A stretch of DNA of 64,000 bases, taken from positions 124,001 through 188,000 of the forward strand of contig JADKID010000007.1 in the NCBI GenBank assembly GCA_016721425.1, given 5' to 3'. This document shows, piece by piece, positions 61,337 to 64,000 of this stretch. The position numbers and the translations under genes are program-made. The first letter of the stretch is position 1, and each line of letters opens with the position of its first letter. The DNA is from Bryobacterales bacterium. GTDB taxonomy: Bacteria; Acidobacteriota; Terriglobia; Bryobacterales; Bryobacteraceae. The notes beneath the pieces were generated by a model. It saw only the letters and a program-made list of their open reading frames with translations. It did no database searches and was not told where the DNA came from.

Positions 61337-62236
61337 ATGAATCAGCCTTATTTTATTGTGGTTTTGGCTCATTCGCTGCACGGGCGTCTGCGCCGGTTCC
61401 ATGTCGATCAGAAAGTTGTGTTCGCCGTGCTCGCCTTGGCGCTGCTGGGCGGCTTCACGCTGTTCGGGATGGTATCGAGCTATTTACGGATGGCGTGGAA
61501 GGTAGCCAACTACAACACGCTGCGGGAGGAGACCGATTTCCTTCGGGCGCGTTATCAGAAGCTACTGACAGAGGCGAACCAGACCAACGAGCAGATGGCG
61601 CAGTTGCAGGTGTTTGCTACCGAAGTGGCAGTGGCCTACGGGATCAACGAGCCGGGCGCGAAGACGGACAGCAGACGGAGCGATATCAATGATTCCAGCC
61701 TGCTGCCGAGCCTGAGTGAGACGTTGCAGCAGTACAACCGTCTGAAGACGGCATCGCTGAGCACCACCTCGCGGTATGCATCGAGGCGTTACCTGACGAA
61801 CAATATGCCGAGCGTGTGGCCATTGATGGGCCGGTTGCTGAGCCATTTTGGGCAGCGGCAGGATCCGTTCTACGGTCATCAGGCGTTTCACGCGGGCGTG
61901 GACATATCGGCCGCGATGGGCGCGGCGGTGCGAGTGACGGCAGATGGCGTTGTGGTTTCAGCCGAATGGGGCGGAGCGTATGGCAAGTTGATTGTGGTGG
62001 ATCACGGCAACGGTCTGCAAACCTACTACGCGCATCTTTCGCGCATGGACGTGATTCCGGGCCAGGAAGTGCGAATGGGGCAGGTGATTGCAGGGGCCGG
62101 GGCGACGGGCCGGGTAACGTCTCCGCACCTGCACTACGAAGTGCGGCGGGGCGGCGGCCCGGTGAATCCTTACACGTATCTGTCGAAGTCCGTGATGACG
62201 GCGGGAACAAACACGACGCGCGAGTTTGGATTCTAG
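61337..62236 (+). CDS. M23 peptidase with membrane anchor and coiled coil
   Basis: 299 aa. Cytosolic start, then a membrane helix (about 27-49, VVFAVLALALLGGFTLFGM), a coiled coil about 60-95 (NTLREETDFLRARYQKLLTEANQTNEQMAQL), and a C-terminal M23 domain. That domain has HAGVDISAAMGAAVRVTADGVV, YGKLIVVDHGNGLQTYYAHLSRM and HLHYEVRRGGGPVNPYTYL, with H-x3-D and HxH zinc ligands. It would cut peptidoglycan cross-links in the periplasm. GAGAG precedes the ATG. It is preceded by a promoter with a structured leader. Confidence 0.93.
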   Translation: MNQPYFIVVLAHSLHGRLRRFHVDQKVVFAVLALALLGGFTLFGMVSSYLRMAWKVANYNTLREETDFLRARYQKLLTEANQTNEQMAQLQVFATEVAVAYGINEPGAKTDSRRSDINDSSLLPSLSETLQQYNRLKTASLSTTSRYASRRYLTNNMPSVWPLMGRLLSHFGQRQDPFYGHQAFHAGVDISAAMGAAVRVTADGVVVSAEWGGAYGKLIVVDHGNGLQTYYAHLSRMDVIPGQEVRMGQVIAGAGATGRVTSPHLHYEVRRGGGPVNPYTYLSKSVMTAGTNTTREFGF

Positions 62237-62242
62237 TACAAT
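62237..62242 (+). promoter_or_regulatory. TACAAT -10 box before the DUF3500 gene
   Basis: TACAAT ends 7 nt before the ATG at 62250. It overlaps the region just after the M23 stop. There is no Shine-Dalgarno between the box and the start. Confidence 0.5.
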
Positions 62243-62249
62243 TTAGCCC

Positions 62250-63326
62250 ATGCGTCTCTGGGCTGGACTCTCTCTACTGCTATTCGCCTGTGTGCTCAAC
62301 GCTCACGACGGGCACGACCATGTAATGCCGCGGATGGTATCGACGGCAAAGAACTTTCTGGCTTCGCTGACGGCGGAGCAGAGGGAGAAGGCACTGCTGC
62401 CGTTTGACGGCGATGAGCGCTTTTTCTGGCACTACATTCCCTCCGATGACATTCCAGGGCGATTCCAGCGGCCCCGTATGGGGCTGATTCTGGCGGAGAT
62501 GACAGCGCACCAGAAGCACCTGGCGGCGGCGTTGCTGAGTGCCGGGCTGAGCCAGCAGGGCTTCATCAAGACCACCACCATCATGAGCCTGGAGGATGTG
62601 CTGCGCATCCTGGAGAAGGACCAGAAGGGCCGGCGGAATCCGGAGAAGTATCACTTCACCATATTTGGGGAGCCGAGCGAGACGGGCACTTGGGGCTACC
62701 GGGTGGAGGGGCATCATGTGAGCCTGCATTTCACGGTGGTGAAGGGCAAGGCGGTGGGCAATCCGACGTTCCTGGGTTCGAATCCGGCAGAGGTGCGGGA
62801 GGGTCCGAGGACTGGGTTGCGGGTGTTGGGGGCGGAAGAGGATAAGGGGCGCGCACTGATGATGGCGCTGACTCCGGAGCAGCGCAAGGTGGCGCTGGTG
62901 GCCGAGAAGGCGTATGCCGATATCCTGACGGAGCGGACGCGCAAGGCAGCGCTGGCAGGGCAGCCGAGCGGGCTGGCGGCGGCGAAGATGACTACGGCGC
63001 AGCGCAAGCTGTTGGCCGTGCTGATGGCGGAGTATGTGGACAATCTACCGGGCGAATTGGCGGAGCAGCGCCGGGCGCGGATCCAGGCGGCGGGCAACAA
63101 CTTTCACTTTGCCTGGGCGGGGGTGGTGGAGCGCGGCGGGCCGCACTACTACCGCGTGCAATCGCCGACGTTTCTGATTGAATTTGACAATACCCAGAAT
63201 GGCGCCAATCACGTCCATAGCGTGTGGCGAGACTACGAGAACGACTTTGGTGTGGATCTGCTGAAGGAGCACTACGCGACGGCGCCGGGCGGGCACGGCC
63301 ACAACGCCGCGGCGGCGAAGAAGTAG
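62250..63326 (+). CDS. Secreted DUF3500 protein
   Basis: 358 aa, signal MRLWAGLSLLLFACVLNAHDGHDH with a His-rich segment at its end. Family blocks seen are FFWHYIPSDDIPGRF, KYHFTIFGEPSETGTWGYRVEGHHVSLHFTVV, NPAEVREGPRTGLRVLGAEEDKGRALM, and the C-terminal HYYRVQSPTFLIEFDNTQNGANHVHSVWRDYENDFG. DUF3500 proteins are secreted and of unknown function. The His-rich ends (HDGHDH; GGHGHN) could bind a metal. It starts 13 nt after the M23 gene, from its own TACAAT box. Confidence 0.92.
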   Translation: MRLWAGLSLLLFACVLNAHDGHDHVMPRMVSTAKNFLASLTAEQREKALLPFDGDERFFWHYIPSDDIPGRFQRPRMGLILAEMTAHQKHLAAALLSAGLSQQGFIKTTTIMSLEDVLRILEKDQKGRRNPEKYHFTIFGEPSETGTWGYRVEGHHVSLHFTVVKGKAVGNPTFLGSNPAEVREGPRTGLRVLGAEEDKGRALMMALTPEQRKVALVAEKAYADILTERTRKAALAGQPSGLAAAKMTTAQRKLLAVLMAEYVDNLPGELAEQRRARIQAAGNNFHFAWAGVVERGGPHYYRVQSPTFLIEFDNTQNGANHVHSVWRDYENDFGVDLLKEHYATAPGGHGHNAAAAKK

Positions 63327-63342
63327 GAGAGGGCGGCGTTGC

Positions 63343-63348
63343 TACAAT
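63343..63348 (+). promoter_or_regulatory. TACAAT -10 box before the last gene
   Basis: TACAAT ends 7 nt before the ATG at 63356, with the same box and spacing as the DUF3500 gene. No Shine-Dalgarno lies between. Confidence 0.5.
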
Positions 63349-63355
63349 TAGGGGC

Positions 63356-64000
63356 ATGAGCCTGTCGAGGCGCTCGCTGCTGGCTACGCTGGCTCAACCG
63401 TTATTGGCGCAGGTCGGCCCGGCGCCGGTCCCTTCGGAGTGGGGGCGCTATGCCGACTCCGCGACGGAGTTTGAGGTATTGCGGCTGACAGGAGTGGCGC
63501 ACGCGAGCGTGATGGCCGGGGCGCCGGGGCGCGGAGTGGACCGCCGCAGCCGCAGCCTGCTGTATGCCTCTGACCGCACGGGATCGTGGCAGGCGTACGT
63601 GATGGACCTGGGCAAGGGACAGAGCCGTGCGCTTACTCTGGTGGAGGGACTGGACGCGGAATCGCTGACATTCTCCGCCGATGACAGAGCGGTGTTTCTG
63701 GGCGCGGGCGCGGTGATCCAATCGGTGACGCTGAATGGGCTGCGCAGCCAGGAACTGTGCCGGGTCCGCGATGGGTGGAAGCGCTCTGGACGACTGGCGC
63801 CGACGGAAGACGGGACGTCGTTGTTTTTCTGTGAAACACGGGAGAAGGTGACCGAGCTGCGTCGTCTGCGGTTGCCAAAGTCCGCGGCCGAGACAGTGAT
63901 GCAGAGGCAGGGCGGAATTTTGGAGCCCACGCCCAATCCGCGGCGGGCGATGATCCTGTGGCTGAGCGAGGCAGGGGAGTTGTGGGTGGGCGGATTTGAC
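63356..64000 (+). CDS. Exported TolB/WD40-like propeller protein (3' end beyond window)
   Basis: 215 codons, open to the right edge. It starts SLSRRSLLATLAQPLLAQ, a short export signal with twin arginine. Propeller-blade repeats follow: RRSRSLLYASDRTGSWQAYVMDLGKGQSRALT, LTFSADDRAVFLGAGAVI and LAPTEDGTSLFFCET. This pattern matches TolB-like PD40 blades, also found in oligogalacturonate lyases. The end of the protein is unseen, so the choice between a TolB-like binder and a lyase cannot be made. Its start follows a TACAAT box by 7 nt. Confidence 0.75.
   Translation, partial: MSLSRRSLLATLAQPLLAQVGPAPVPSEWGRYADSATEFEVLRLTGVAHASVMAGAPGRGVDRRSRSLLYASDRTGSWQAYVMDLGKGQSRALTLVEGLDAESLTFSADDRAVFLGAGAVIQSVTLNGLRSQELCRVRDGWKRSGRLAPTEDGTSLFFCETREKVTELRRLRLPKSAAETVMQRQGGILEPTPNPRRAMILWLSEAGELWVGGFD

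Overview
The window is GC-rich bacterial chromosomal DNA with about 55 protein genes, several of them frame-broken. It most resembles an acidobacterium of the Solibacter/Bryobacter/Paludibaculum type. This rests on two tandem VWFA-related acidobacterial proteins (TIGR03436-like), a beta-propeller protein with a Solibacter-type C-terminal domain (TIGR03437-like), a DUF1501 + cytochrome/DUF1549/DUF1553 pair, and many secreted single-domain enzymes with Tat or Sec signals. The lineage is an inference from gene content, because no rRNA or tRNA gene is present.

Layout. 1-2.4 kb: xanthine-dehydrogenase-type molybdenum hydroxylase (large subunit cut by the left edge) plus its Tat-exported [2Fe-2S] subunit. 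2.7-4.6 kb: TolC-like outer-membrane channel. 4.7-7.0 kb: translationally coupled pyrE-truA-nucleoside hydrolase. 7.0-8.5 kb: two small membrane proteins and a class A acid phosphatase bracketed by two identical 34-bp repeats. 8.6-13.2 kb: gpmA, eno, glgC and an epimerase, all on the minus strand. 13.6-14.4 kb: LytTR response regulator. 14.4-16.84 kb: a decayed patch of three broken genes. 16.8-24 kb: FAD oxidoreductase, a cytidylate-kinase-like/nuclease-like fusion next to hpt, a tandem duplicate pair, a PAS/zinc protein, and a PLP enzyme with a RidA protein. 24-27.2 kb: an overlapping three-gene secreted-protein operon with DUF362. 27.6-40 kb: a serine/cysteine/sulfur neighbourhood (cysE, sdaA, siroheme sulfite/nitrite reductase, divergent sulfate ABC transporter). 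40-48.3 kb: VWFA pair, sulfatase, DUF1501 and PSD1 cytochrome. 48.4-59.4 kb: a long minus-strand run (FHA-GAF-SpoIIE phosphatase, catalase-like protein, RoxA-like di-haem cytochrome, SMP-30 protein, Ser/Thr kinase with TPRs, membrane patatin). 59.5-64 kb: esterase, M23 peptidase, DUF3500 protein and a TolB-like protein cut by the right edge.

How it works together. The sulfate transporter and the siroheme reductase face each other across 38 bp and should supply sulfide to the O-acetylserine made by the nearby CysE. The cytochrome and catalase-like genes overlap by ATGA and look co-translated. Most other operons here are joined by ATGA/TGATG overlaps.

Main observations: (i) the plus strand changes from C-rich to G-rich near 13.2-13.7 kb irrespective of gene direction, as at a replication origin or an inversion/assembly junction; (ii) several genes start 6-8 nt after a TANNNT box without a Shine-Dalgarno, suggesting leaderless transcription; (iii) frameshifts at G/C runs break the cytochrome and kinase genes and several genes in the 14.4-16.84 kb patch; (iv) one copy of a 34-bp repeat supplies the C-terminus and stop codon of the acid phosphatase.
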